This document shows, piece after piece, positions 23,670 to 30,898 of a DNA stretch of 35,477 nucleotides (positions are counted from its first letter, which is position 1; each line of letters begins with the position of its first letter). The notes under the pieces were generated by a model. The model saw only the letters and a program-made list of their open reading frames with translations, was not told where the DNA came from and did not search any database. This stretch comes from Comamonadaceae bacterium (GTDB lineage Bacteria; Pseudomonadota; Gammaproteobacteria; Burkholderiales; Burkholderiaceae_C), in contig CANFYZ010000036.1 in the NCBI GenBank assembly GCA_947451385.1, forward strand, positions 1-35,477, read 5' to 3'. The translations under genes and the position numbers were made by a program.

Positions 23670-25268
23670 TCATGCGGCGTAGCGTTGGCGCAAATCGCGC
23701 TTGAGCAATTTGCCACTGGGGTTTTTCGGCAAGCTGTCGGTGAACACCACCCGCTTGGGACATTTGAAGGTGGCCATGTGGCTGTTGCAATGCGCCAGCA
23801 CCGCTTGCTCGGTCAGGCTGTGACCGGCCTTGACCACAATCACCGCGGTGACCGCCTCCACCCACTTGGGGTCGGGCAGCCCGATCACAGCCACCTCGCT
23901 GACTTCGGCCAGGCGGTAAATCATTTCTTCGACCTCGCGGCTGGCCACGTTTTCGCCACCGGTTTTGATCATGTCTTTCTTGCGGTCCACCACGGTGATG
24001 TAGCCCTCCTCGTCGATGGTGGCCAAATCGCCGCTGTGGAACCAGTCGCCTTCAAACGAGGCGCGGGTGCGCTCGTCGTCATGGAAGTAGCCCAGCATCA
24101 GGTGCGGCGAGCGGTGCACGATTTCTCCCACCTCACCCACCGCCACGTCTTGCATCTGGTCATTCACCACGCGCGTTTCGACGTTGAGTACAGCCTTGCC
24201 GCAAGAGCCCGGTTTGCGCAACTGGTCTTCGGGGCCGAGCATGGTGGCCAAGGGCGCAATCTCGGTCTGGCCATACAAGTTCCACAAGCGCACCCGCGGC
24301 AGGCGCGAAGCGAGCTCTTTCAGCACCTCCACCGGCATGATGGACGCACCGTAATAGCCCTTGGCCAAACTCGCCAGCTTGGCCGGATCGAACAGCGGCG
24401 AGCGCAGCAAAGCGATCCACACCGTGGGCGGCGCAAAAAAACTGGTGATCTTGAATTTCTCGATCAAGCCCAGCAGGTTGTCAGGCACCGGCTTGGAGGT
24501 GATCACATTGGTGCTGCCCATGTAAATGGCCGGGCCAAAAAATACATCCAGTTGCGCACAGTGGTAAAGCGGCAAAGCGTGCAGGGCCAGATCGTCCTGC
24601 GCGATTGCGGCATCGACCACGCAGCTGACGTACTGCCACAGCACCGCGTCGTGCGTCAGCATCGCGCCCTTGGGCGTGGACTCGGTGCCGCTGGTGTAGA
24701 CAATTTGCGCCAGAGCGTCACTCTGCAAACTCACCTCAGGCAAAGGCGCGGTGCAAGCGGCCAGGGTGTCAAAGTTGTGCATGCCGGGCACAGGTTGGCT
24801 CGGGTCTTCTGAGGGCAACCAGATGAATTGCGCCACCTGTGTGTCCAGCGCGGCGGCGGCGCGGGCCAAATCGGCCAGACCGCTGTCGGTGGCCAAGGTT
24901 TGCGCCCCGGCGTGACGCAGGATGTAGGCCACCTCGTCGGCTTTGAGCATGAAGTTGATCGGCACCATGACCGCGCCACGCCGCGCCAAGGCGAAACGCA
25001 AAGCCGCAAAGCCATGTGAATTGCGCGCCAGCACCGCAACCCGGGCCCCCTCGGCCACACCCATCTGCGCCAAACCGGCGGCCAAACGGCTGACCAAGGC
25101 ATCGAACTCGGCGTAGGTCCACTGCGTCTCGCCGCAAACAATGCCGGTCTTGGCGGGCAAGCGGATGGCGGTGCGGCGCAGCGCATCGGCAATGGTTTGG
25201 CGTCTAACAACAGGATGAATCGCAGGATGGATCGCAGGCTGGACCGCAGGTTGCATCGTGGGGGACAT
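23670..25268 (-). CDS. Acyl-CoA synthetase (AMP-dependent, fatty-acid/aryl type)
   Basis: A 532-residue member of the ANL superfamily. The AMP P-loop is IVYTSGTESTPKGAMLTHDAV, followed by ALPLYHCAQLDVFFGP, the LWNLYGQTEIAPLATML template motif, GDWFHSGDLATIDEEGYITVVDRKKDMIKTGGENV (hinge) and the catalytic lysine near LPKNPSGKLLKRDLR. It should activate a medium- or long-chain or aromatic carboxylate to its CoA ester. The exact substrate is not evident. ATG at 25268 has GGAG upstream. Residues about 5-20 are a short QPAV/QPAI/HPAI/HPVV repeat encoded by 12-bp tandem copies. Operon with the DUF2237 gene; divergent from the DUF2889 gene. Confidence 0.9.
   Translation of the reverse strand: MSPTMQPAVQPAIHPAIHPVVRRQTIADALRRTAIRLPAKTGIVCGETQWTYAEFDALVSRLAAGLAQMGVAEGARVAVLARNSHGFAALRFALARRGAVMVPINFMLKADEVAYILRHAGAQTLATDSGLADLARAAAALDTQVAQFIWLPSEDPSQPVPGMHNFDTLAACTAPLPEVSLQSDALAQIVYTSGTESTPKGAMLTHDAVLWQYVSCVVDAAIAQDDLALHALPLYHCAQLDVFFGPAIYMGSTNVITSKPVPDNLLGLIEKFKITSFFAPPTVWIALLRSPLFDPAKLASLAKGYYGASIMPVEVLKELASRLPRVRLWNLYGQTEIAPLATMLGPEDQLRKPGSCGKAVLNVETRVVNDQMQDVAVGEVGEIVHRSPHLMLGYFHDDERTRASFEGDWFHSGDLATIDEEGYITVVDRKKDMIKTGGENVASREVEEMIYRLAEVSEVAVIGLPDPKWVEAVTAVIVVKAGHSLTEQAVLAHCNSHMATFKCPKRVVFTDSLPKNPSGKLLKRDLRQRYAA
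25211..25258. repeat. Four tandem 12-bp repeats at the 5' end of the acyl-CoA ligase gene
   Basis: Four consecutive imperfect copies of CAGGATGAATCG (variants CAGGATGGATCG, CAGGCTGGACCG, CAGGTTGCATCG) on the plus strand. They are in frame with the ligase and encode a tetrapeptide repeat (QPAV, QPAI, HPAI, HPVV) ahead of the enzyme fold. Each unit is a multiple of three, so copy-number change would not shift the frame. Confidence 0.85.
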
Positions 25269-25386
25269 GAAAAACTCCAATTCAAATCGATAATTCAAGC
25301 TGAGTCACACGCACCGCCACACGCACAACGCGGTCGCGGGCCGCAGACCATGGCATCGATTTGAAAGCATTCTGGAGCGTAAGCAA

Positions 25387-25956
25387 TTGGCACTTCCCCC
25401 TCCCTCCCCCCGTAAACTGTCACATACGCGAACCGTGGTGTACCAAGGCTACGACCGCGAAGACGGCCTGTGGGACATTGAAGCCGAACTGACCGATGTC
25501 AAAACCTTCGACTTTCAGGTGCCCAACGAAGTCACCTTTCGCGCCAATCAGCCGATCCATGGCTTGAAGATCCGCGTCACGCTGAATGCCAAACTGGTGA
25601 TTCAGGATGTGGCCACCTCGATGGACCGCATTCCCCACCCCGAATGCGCGGGCGCGGCCCATGGCATGCACAAATTGATCGGTTGCACCATGGGCCCGGG
25701 CTGGCGCAAAGTCATCAACCAGCATGTGGGCGGCACCGACGGCTGCACGCACTTGCGCGAAATGCTCGCCAACATGGCCACGGCCGCCTACCAAACCGTG
25801 CCGGCCAGCCAATGGCACCGACGCGAGTTGGCCGGCGTGCCCCAGCCCGAAGTCACCCAGCCGCCGTTTCACTTGGGCCAGTGCCACAGCTGGGCCTTGG
25901 ACAGCCCGACCACGCAGCGCGCGTATCCGATGTTTTACAAGCCCAGGGCGGCCTGA
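25387..25956 (+). CDS. DUF2889 domain-containing protein
   Basis: A 189-residue protein of the DUF2889 family: HTRTVVYQGYDREDGLWDIEAELTDVKTF, then GLKIRVTLNAKLVIQDVATSMDRIPHPEC, KLIGCTMGPGWRKVINQHVGGTDGCTHLREM and a late GQCHSWALDS. These invariant-looking Cys/His positions (PHPEC, GCTHL, CHSW) could bind metal, which is inference. Its function is unknown. No ATG lies near the expected N-terminus; TTG at 25387 is preferred because GGAG lies about 9 nt upstream and the predicted start (ALPPPSPRKLSHTR) resembles family N-termini. It is divergent from the acyl-CoA ligase, and the 118 bp between them must hold both promoters. Confidence 0.85.
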   Translation: MALPPPSPRKLSHTRTVVYQGYDREDGLWDIEAELTDVKTFDFQVPNEVTFRANQPIHGLKIRVTLNAKLVIQDVATSMDRIPHPECAGAAHGMHKLIGCTMGPGWRKVINQHVGGTDGCTHLREMLANMATAAYQTVPASQWHRRELAGVPQPEVTQPPFHLGQCHSWALDSPTTQRAYPMFYKPRAA

Positions 25957-25995
25957 GCGCGTTGGCCCACACAACCTTGCTGGGCCTTGCCGGGC

Positions 25996-26208
25996 TCAGG
26001 ACTTGGGCGCCAAGCAATAGGCGACGATGGCGTTGGCATGGCCGTGCCCCAAGCCGTGTTCGGTCTTCAGCCAGTTCACGATCTCCATGTGTTTGCGGCC
26101 GCTCTGGCTATGCACCAATTCAAACCAGTGAGACATGGGTTGTTGGTACTTCGACTCGATGGAAGGGAAGTACGAAGCGGGGCCTTTGACTTTTTCTGTC
26201 GAGGTCAT
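25996..26208 (-). CDS. DUF4287 domain-containing small protein
   Basis: A 70-residue protein, STEKVKGPASYFPSIESKY then HWFELVHSQSGRKHMEIVNWLKTEHGLGHGHANAIVAYCLAPKS. The FPSIE-K-Y-P-HW and KH-E-V-WLK-EHGLGHGHANA blocks match DUF4287, a short helical domain of unknown function that also occurs in front of DUF5655-type domains. ATG at 26208 is chosen over an upstream in-frame ATG because the family begins near this point; an AGGAA ribosome site lies nearby. It is a single gene converging on the DUF2889 gene and divergent from miaB, with 257 bp upstream. Confidence 0.83.
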   Translation of the reverse strand: MTSTEKVKGPASYFPSIESKYQQPMSHWFELVHSQSGRKHMEIVNWLKTEHGLGHGHANAIVAYCLAPKS

Positions 26209-26391
26209 GGAAGGATTCCTGTTCAAACATTGGGGCATGCGCGCGGGCTGCGGCGACTTCAAATTATCCGTGCTTCAGCGTGACACTTCTCCCCACAGGT
26301 CGCAGGTGGGGGGCTGGTTCCTCACCTGCGATAATCCAGCCTCTCCCAAGCGCCCTGCGCTTGTTCACTTCACAGCCTCTGGACATAAACC

Positions 26392-26469
26392 ATGAACCGC
26401 TGCACTTTGGCCCCCACTGGGCAGGCATTGCTTTGCTTTGATCTCATCACCTCGCTGGAGGCCGCATGA
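26392..26469 (+). other. Possible 25-residue leader reading frame overlapping miaB start
   Basis: ATG at 26392 opens a 25-codon frame (MNRCTLAPTGQALLC... to LEAA) whose TGA overlaps the miaB ATG as ATGA. Only a weak ribosome site (GGAC) precedes it. Ribosomes finishing it would be well placed to start miaB. It contains six codons beginning with U (two UGC, two UUG, UUU, UCG), the class read by tRNAs that MiaB modifies. Translation and any regulatory role are unproven. Confidence 0.3.
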
Positions 26470-27800
26470 GCAAGAAAGTTTTTATCAAAACCTTTGGCTG
26501 CCAAATGAACGAGTACGACTCGGACAAGATGGCCGATGTGATGCAGGCCGCTGAAGGCTATGAACCCACACAGGACGTGGACCAAGCCGATTTGATTTTG
26601 TTCAACACCTGCTCGGTGCGCGAGCGGGCACAAGAAAAAGTCTTCAGCGATCTGGGTCGCGTCAAACACTTGAAAGCCAAAGGCGTGTTGATCGGCGTGG
26701 GCGGCTGTGTGGCCAGCCAAGAAGGGGCCGAGATCATCAAGCGCGCGCCTTATGTGGACGTGGTGTTTGGCCCGCAAACCCTGCACCGCCTGCCCGACTT
26801 GCTGGCCGAGCGCGCACGCGCCAACCGCCCGCAGGTGGACATCAGCTTTCCAGAGATTGAAAAGTTCGACCACATGCCACCGGCCAAGGTGGACGGGGCC
26901 ACGGCTTACGTGTCGATCATGGAAGGCTGCAGCAAATACTGCAGCTACTGCGTGGTGCCCTACACCCGCGGCGAAGAAGTCAGCCGCCCGTTTGAAGATG
27001 TGCTGGTGGAAATTGCCGGCCTGGCCGAACAAGGCGTGCGCGAAATCACCATGCTCGGGCAAAACGTCAACGCCTACCGCGCCCCCATGGGCGGCACCGC
27101 CGAAGTCGCCGACCTGGCCACGCTGATCGAGTACGTGGCGGACATGCCGGGCATTGAGCGCATCCGCTTCATGACCAGCCACCCCAACGAGTTTTCACAG
27201 CGCTTGATCGATGTGTACGCCAAGGTGCCCAAGCTGGTGAGTCACCTGCACCTGCCGGTGCAACACGGCTCGGACCGCATCTTGATGGCGATGAAACGCG
27301 GCTACACCGCCATGGAATACAAAAGCACGGTCCGCAAGCTGCGCGCGATCCGCCCTGATTTGGCGATGAGCAGCGACTTCATTGTGGGCTTTCCGGGCGA
27401 GACGGACGACGACTTTGCGAAGATGATGAAGTTGATTGACGATGTGAGCTTTGACACCAGCTTCAGCTTCATTTTCAGCCCGCGCCCTGGCACGCCAGCC
27501 GCCACCTTGCACGATGAGACGCCGCACGAGGTCAAGCTGCAACGGCTGCAGCACCTGCAAGCCACGATCGAAGCCAATGTGCAACGCATCAGCGAGCACC
27601 TGGTGGGCTCGACCCAGCGCATTTTGGTGGAGCGCCCATCGCGCAAAGACAAGAGCGAGTTGGCCGGGCGCACCGAGTGCAACCGCGTGGTGAACTTTCC
27701 AGGTGGGCCGAATGCCTCACGCCTGGTCGGTCAGATGGTCGAAGTGCGCGTCACCGAGCCGCTGGGGCACTCGCTGCGGGGTGAGTTGATCCTGAAGTAA
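26466..27800 (+). CDS. miaB: tRNA-2-methylthio-N6-dimethylallyladenosine synthase
   Basis: A 444-residue radical-SAM methylthiotransferase that adds the methylthio group to i6A37 in tRNAs reading UNN codons. The N-terminal UPF0004 domain carries three cluster cysteines ([31 protein letters not shown]). The radical SAM motif is [18 protein letters not shown] (CxxxCxxC). [31 protein letters not shown] and [14 protein letters not shown] follow, and a C-terminal TRAM domain ends the protein. A GGAGG ribosome site lies 4 nt before ATG 26466. It converges on ffh; the 53-bp gap has a GC-rich GCGC/GCGC stretch but no T-tract. Confidence 0.97.
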   Translation: MSKKVFIKTFGCQMNEYDSDKMADVMQAAEGYEPTQDVDQADLILFNTCSVRERAQEKVFSDLGRVKHLKAKGVLIGVGGCVASQEGAEIIKRAPYVDVVFGPQTLHRLPDLLAERARANRPQVDISFPEIEKFDHMPPAKVDGATAYVSIMEGCSKYCSYCVVPYTRGEEVSRPFEDVLVEIAGLAEQGVREITMLGQNVNAYRAPMGGTAEVADLATLIEYVADMPGIERIRFMTSHPNEFSQRLIDVYAKVPKLVSHLHLPVQHGSDRILMAMKRGYTAMEYKSTVRKLRAIRPDLAMSSDFIVGFPGETDDDFAKMMKLIDDVSFDTSFSFIFSPRPGTPAATLHDETPHEVKLQRLQHLQATIEANVQRISEHLVGSTQRILVERPSRKDKSELAGRTECNRVVNFPGGPNASRLVGQMVEVRVTEPLGHSLRGELILK

Positions 27801-27853
27801 ACCGAAACCAGCCAAGGGACCTGCGCGCAGCGGCGCAGCGCCTCTTGAAACGG

Positions 27854-29266
27854 TCAGCGCATGCCCGGAAAGCCGCCGCCCATGCCGCCCATGCCGCCCA
27901 TACCGCCGAATCCGCCGCCCATGCCTTTCATGCCGCCCAGGCGCTTCATCATTTTCATCAGGCCGCCGCCCTGCATTTTTTTCATCATGTCCTGCATCTG
28001 CTCAAACTCTTTGAGCATGCGGTTCACGTCTTGCACCTGCACCCCCGCACCCGCAGCAATGCGGCGCTTGCGCGTGGCCTTGATCAACTCGGGTTTGGCG
28101 CGCTCTTTGGGTGTCATGCTGTGGATGATGCCTTGCTTGCGCGCAATGTCTTTCTCGGCCTGACCCAAGTCCATGCCCGCCGCTTTGGCGGTGAGTTGGC
28201 TGGGCAATTTGTCCATCAAGCTGGACAAGCCGCCCATCTGCTTCATCTGCTGAATTTGCGCCAAAAAGTCGTTCAGGTCAAAGCCGCCGCCGCTTTTGAC
28301 TTTGGCAGCCAGTTTTTGCGCCGCCTCCATGTCCACCCCGGCGGTGACTTGCTCGACCAGCGCGACGATATCGCCCATGCCCAAAATGCGCCCGGCATGG
28401 CGCTGGGCATCGAACACTTCAAGGCCGTCGATTTTTTCGCTGGTGCCGGCAAACTTGATCGGCGCACCGGTGATTTGCCGCACCGACAGGGCCGCGCCAC
28501 CGCGTGAGTCGCCATCGGTTTTGGTCAAGATGATGCCGGTCAGCGGCAAAGCGTCTTTGAAGGCCTTGGCGGTGTTGGCCGCGTCCTGGCCTTGCATGGC
28601 GTCCACCACAAACAAAGTTTCCACCGGGTGAATGGCTTGGTGCAGGGCGCGGATCTCGGCCATCAGGGCTTCGTCGATCGCCAAACGCCCGGCCGTGTCC
28701 ACCAGCAGCACATCAAAGAAATGCTTGCGCGCGTAGTCCAACGCGGCCAAGGCGATGTCCAGCGGTTTTTGGTCCGGTGTGCTGGGGAACCACTCGGCCC
28801 CGGCCTGCGCGGTCACGGTTTTGAGCTGCTCGATCGCGGCGGGGCGGTACACGTCGCCGGAGACGGTCAGCACTTTTTTCTTGCGCTTTTCAATCAGGTG
28901 TTTGGCCAGTTTGGCGGTGGTGGTGGTTTTACCCGCGCCTTGCAAACCGGCCATCAAAATCACGGCCGGCGGTTGCGCGGCCAGATTGATGTCGGCCACG
29001 CCCTCGCCCATGGTGGCGGCCAGTTCTTGGTTGACGATGCCCACCAACGCTTGCCCAGGCTTGAGCGAACCCATGACCTCTTGACCCAGCGCTTTGTCTT
29101 TCACGCGGGCAATGAAGTCGCGCACCACAGGCAAGGCCACATCGGCCTCCAGCAAGGCCATGCGCACCTCGCGCAGCATGTCGGCCACGTTGGCTTCGGT
29201 GATGCGGGCCTGGCCACTCATCTGCTTGACGAGTCGCGAAAGTTTGTCGGTAAGGGCGGAGGCCAT
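27854..29266 (-). CDS. ffh: Signal recognition particle protein Ffh
   Basis: A 470-residue SRP GTPase that binds 4.5S RNA and signal sequences for co-translational targeting. The N domain is followed by the G domain with the P-loop GLQGAGKTTTTAKLAKHL, DVYRPAAIEQLKTV, LLVDTAGRLAIDEALM and TKTDGDSRGGAALSV. The methionine-rich M domain begins near FDLNDFLAQIQQMKQMGG and carries the RNA-binding RIAAGAGVQVQDVNRMLKEF helix. It ends in a run of GGMGGMGG-type repeats, longer than in E. coli. ATG at 29266 gives the family start MASALTDKLS. It is divergent from the cytochrome-assembly gene with a 77-bp gap. Confidence 0.97.
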   Translation of the reverse strand: MASALTDKLSRLVKQMSGQARITEANVADMLREVRMALLEADVALPVVRDFIARVKDKALGQEVMGSLKPGQALVGIVNQELAATMGEGVADINLAAQPPAVILMAGLQGAGKTTTTAKLAKHLIEKRKKKVLTVSGDVYRPAAIEQLKTVTAQAGAEWFPSTPDQKPLDIALAALDYARKHFFDVLLVDTAGRLAIDEALMAEIRALHQAIHPVETLFVVDAMQGQDAANTAKAFKDALPLTGIILTKTDGDSRGGAALSVRQITGAPIKFAGTSEKIDGLEVFDAQRHAGRILGMGDIVALVEQVTAGVDMEAAQKLAAKVKSGGGFDLNDFLAQIQQMKQMGGLSSLMDKLPSQLTAKAAGMDLGQAEKDIARKQGIIHSMTPKERAKPELIKATRKRRIAAGAGVQVQDVNRMLKEFEQMQDMMKKMQGGGLMKMMKRLGGMKGMGGGFGGMGGMGGMGGGFPGMR

Positions 29267-29343
29267 GGTCGGAATCTTCAAAAAAGCAACGCCAGACAGA
29301 CTCGGCCCCTGCGGCCGGGTCTGAAACGCTAAACTTGGGTTCT

Positions 29344-30153
29344 ATGATTTTAGCCAGTACCTCGATGTGGACCCTGTTTTTCACCGTGCTGACCGCCTGC
29401 GGCTACGCCTTGCCCGCGCTGATGGTGGCGCGTTGGGGCGAGGCCAGAGCGCGTCAGTGCCTGATGCTGACAGGCGTGATCCACTTGGTGACGCTGTCTT
29501 TGAGCTTGTGGGGCGATGAGCCACGTTTTGGCTTTGCGCCAGCCTTGTCGGTCACCGCCTGGCTGGTGCTGGCCACCTACGTGGTGGAGAGCCAGTTTTT
29601 CCCACAATTGAAAGCGCGTTGGGCCCTGGCCAGTTTGGGCGCTTTGGCGGTGCTGGCGGCCTGGCTGTACCCGGGCAAGCCCCTGCAGGCTGATGCCTCG
29701 CCATGGTTGCCCTTGCACTGGGCTTTGGGCATCGCCTCTTATGGCATGTTTGGGGCTGCGGTGATGCATGCCGGCCTGATGAGCCATGCCGAGCGGCAAA
29801 TTCGGCTGGCCCAAGGGGTGGACAGCGGCCTGCCCCTGTTGACGCTGGAGCGTTTGACCTTTCGCTTTGTCAACATCGGCTTTGTGTTGCTGACCGCCAC
29901 CCTGTGCGCTGGCTTCTTTTTTGGCGAAACCTTGTATGGCAGCAACGGTGCGACCTGGAAGTGGGATCACAAAACCATCTTCTCTTTGCTGTCCTGGCTC
30001 ACCTTCGCGCTGCTGTTGATTGGTCGTGCGCGCATGGGCTGGCGCGGCAAACGGGCGGTGCGCATGTTGTACATCGGCGCAGGCCTGTTGCTGCTGGCCT
30101 ACGTGGGCTCTCGCTTTGTGCTGGAAGTTTTGCTTGGGCGCACCGGCGCATGA
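29344..30153 (+). CDS. CcsA/YpjD family inner-membrane cytochrome c assembly-like protein
   Basis: A 269-residue protein with about eight membrane segments, in the YpjD/CcsA family. HWALGIASYGMFGAAVMHAGLM, GFVLLTATLCAGFFFGETLYG and WKWDHKTIFSLLSWLTFALLLIGR match the family, including the late W-WDHK motif and flanking histidines that could bind haem. In betaproteobacteria this gene normally sits opposite ffh, as here; its exact role (haem handling, or a CorE-type accessory) is not established. ATG at 29344 is preferred to a TTG at 29335. Its stop overlaps the ATG of the PP0621-type gene (ATGA). Confidence 0.87.
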   Translation: MILASTSMWTLFFTVLTACGYALPALMVARWGEARARQCLMLTGVIHLVTLSLSLWGDEPRFGFAPALSVTAWLVLATYVVESQFFPQLKARWALASLGALAVLAAWLYPGKPLQADASPWLPLHWALGIASYGMFGAAVMHAGLMSHAERQIRLAQGVDSGLPLLTLERLTFRFVNIGFVLLTATLCAGFFFGETLYGSNGATWKWDHKTIFSLLSWLTFALLLIGRARMGWRGKRAVRMLYIGAGLLLLAYVGSRFVLEVLLGRTGA

Positions 30154-30398
30154 AACTGCTGCTTTTCTTGATCGTGGTCCTGTTCGGTCTTTGGCTTTGG
30201 CGCCGCAGCCGTGCCCAGGCAGGTGCAGGTGATACGCCCGAGACCCCAAGGCCGACCCCCACGGCCACAGAAATTCCCAACATGGTCTGGTGTTTGCATT
30301 GTCAAATGCATTTGCCGCCTGACGAAGCCGTCATGGGCGCACTGGGCCCTTATTGCAGTGTGTCCCACCGCACAACAGCAGGGGACCGGGCGCCCTAG
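30150..30398 (+). CDS. PP0621 family small membrane-anchored zinc-binding-like protein
   Basis: An 82-residue protein: an N-terminal membrane anchor (MKLLLFLIVVLFGLWLW) followed by basic residues, a Pro/Thr linker, and a C-terminal MVWCLHCQMHLPPDEAVMGALGPYCSVSH. The CxxC ... C-x3-H spacing looks like a small zinc knuckle, as in PP0621-type proteins (usually CxxC...HLP...A). Function unknown. The ATG overlaps the upstream stop (ATGA), so it is coupled to the CcsA/YpjD-type gene. The start is further supported by the clean signal-anchor. Confidence 0.83.
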   Translation: MKLLLFLIVVLFGLWLWRRSRAQAGAGDTPETPRPTPTATEIPNMVWCLHCQMHLPPDEAVMGALGPYCSVSHRTTAGDRAP

Positions 30399-30400
30399 CC

Positions 30401-30430
30401 TGATTTCTCCTGATGTCTCTTGATGTCTCT
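30401..30430. repeat. Three tandem 10-bp repeats just after the PP0621-type gene
   Basis: TGATTTCTCC, TGATGTCTCT and TGATGTCTCT follow one another, the last two identical. They start three bases after the stop codon at 30398. No function can be read from them. Confidence 0.8.
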
Positions 30431-30588
30431 TGCGTTAAAAACAACAAAATCAACACACCCGTCTTGCCAGAATACGCTTCTGGCCCGGCGTGCGAAAAAA
30501 TAATTTTTCCCACGTTCATCGCCTGCCTGAACTCGATGGCCACGGAAGGCGCATCGCAACCCTCAGGATTGGCAAGGCTTCCAAGCGA

Positions 30589-30613
30589 AAAATAGGCTGG
30601 AACGCCCTATTTT
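30589..30613 (+). terminator. Possible weak terminator hairpin
   Basis: AAAATAGG and CCTATTTT pair around a 9-nt loop, with CGTTTTG following on the plus strand. The stem is A/T-rich and short, so termination would be inefficient. It may end transcription from the CcsA/YpjD-type operon about 190 bp upstream. Confidence 0.35.
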
Positions 30614-30738
30614 CGTTTTGAAATCACCACAAATCCCGATTTCACAAGCCCTGGCAGAGGTAACCGGCCTGGGCCGAAAAGCCCCACGCCACCGCGCTGA
30701 TTGGGGCATCGCGGGCTTGAGCCCAGATTTGAGGGGAT

Positions 30739-30754
30739 ACACTACCCGTAGTGG
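30739..30754. promoter_or_regulatory. NrdR box 1
   Basis: ACACTACCCGTAGTGG fits the NrdR consensus (ACACWATATATWGTGT form) in both half-sites, with CCCG in the centre. It lies just upstream of the proposed -35 of nrdA. Its centre is exactly 32 bp from that of box 2, about three helical turns, as expected for paired NrdR sites. Confidence 0.85.
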
Positions 30755-30755
30755 C

Positions 30756-30784
30756 TTGTAAACCTGCCCGACCCCATATATAGT
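30756..30784 (+). promoter_or_regulatory. Probable sigma-70 promoter of nrdA
   Basis: TTGTAA (30756-30761) and TATAGT (30779-30784) are separated by exactly 17 bp. The -10 lies inside NrdR box 2, so NrdR binding would block RNA polymerase. Transcription would start near 30791, leaving a leader of about 108 nt before the nrdA ATG. Confidence 0.7.
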
Positions 30785-30786
30785 GT
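30771..30786. promoter_or_regulatory. NrdR box 2
   Basis: ACCCCATATATAGTGT matches the NrdR box pattern with a degraded left end and a perfect ATATATAGTGT right half. It overlaps the proposed -10 of nrdA. Confidence 0.85.
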
Positions 30787-30898
30787 CTCTTCAGAATTAA
30801 TTCCCGCTTGAATTGGCCCTTTTCCCAAGCTCAATTCTCAAAACCTGATACGTTTATTTCGCTGCCAAACCCAATCAAAAATTAACAAAAATATCAAA

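Larger units (their letters stand above)
30399..30738. other. 340-bp stretch without a recognised gene, upstream of the nrdA promoter
   Basis: No convincing coding frame on either strand. It holds a triple 10-bp repeat (30401-30430), an inverted repeat GCCAGAA/TTCTGGC (30466-30484) followed by an A/T run, and the hairpin at 30589-30613. Base composition dips around 30425-30510. It could carry the terminator of the previous operon plus an untranslated RNA or distal control sites for nrdA, but nothing proves this. Confidence 0.5.
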
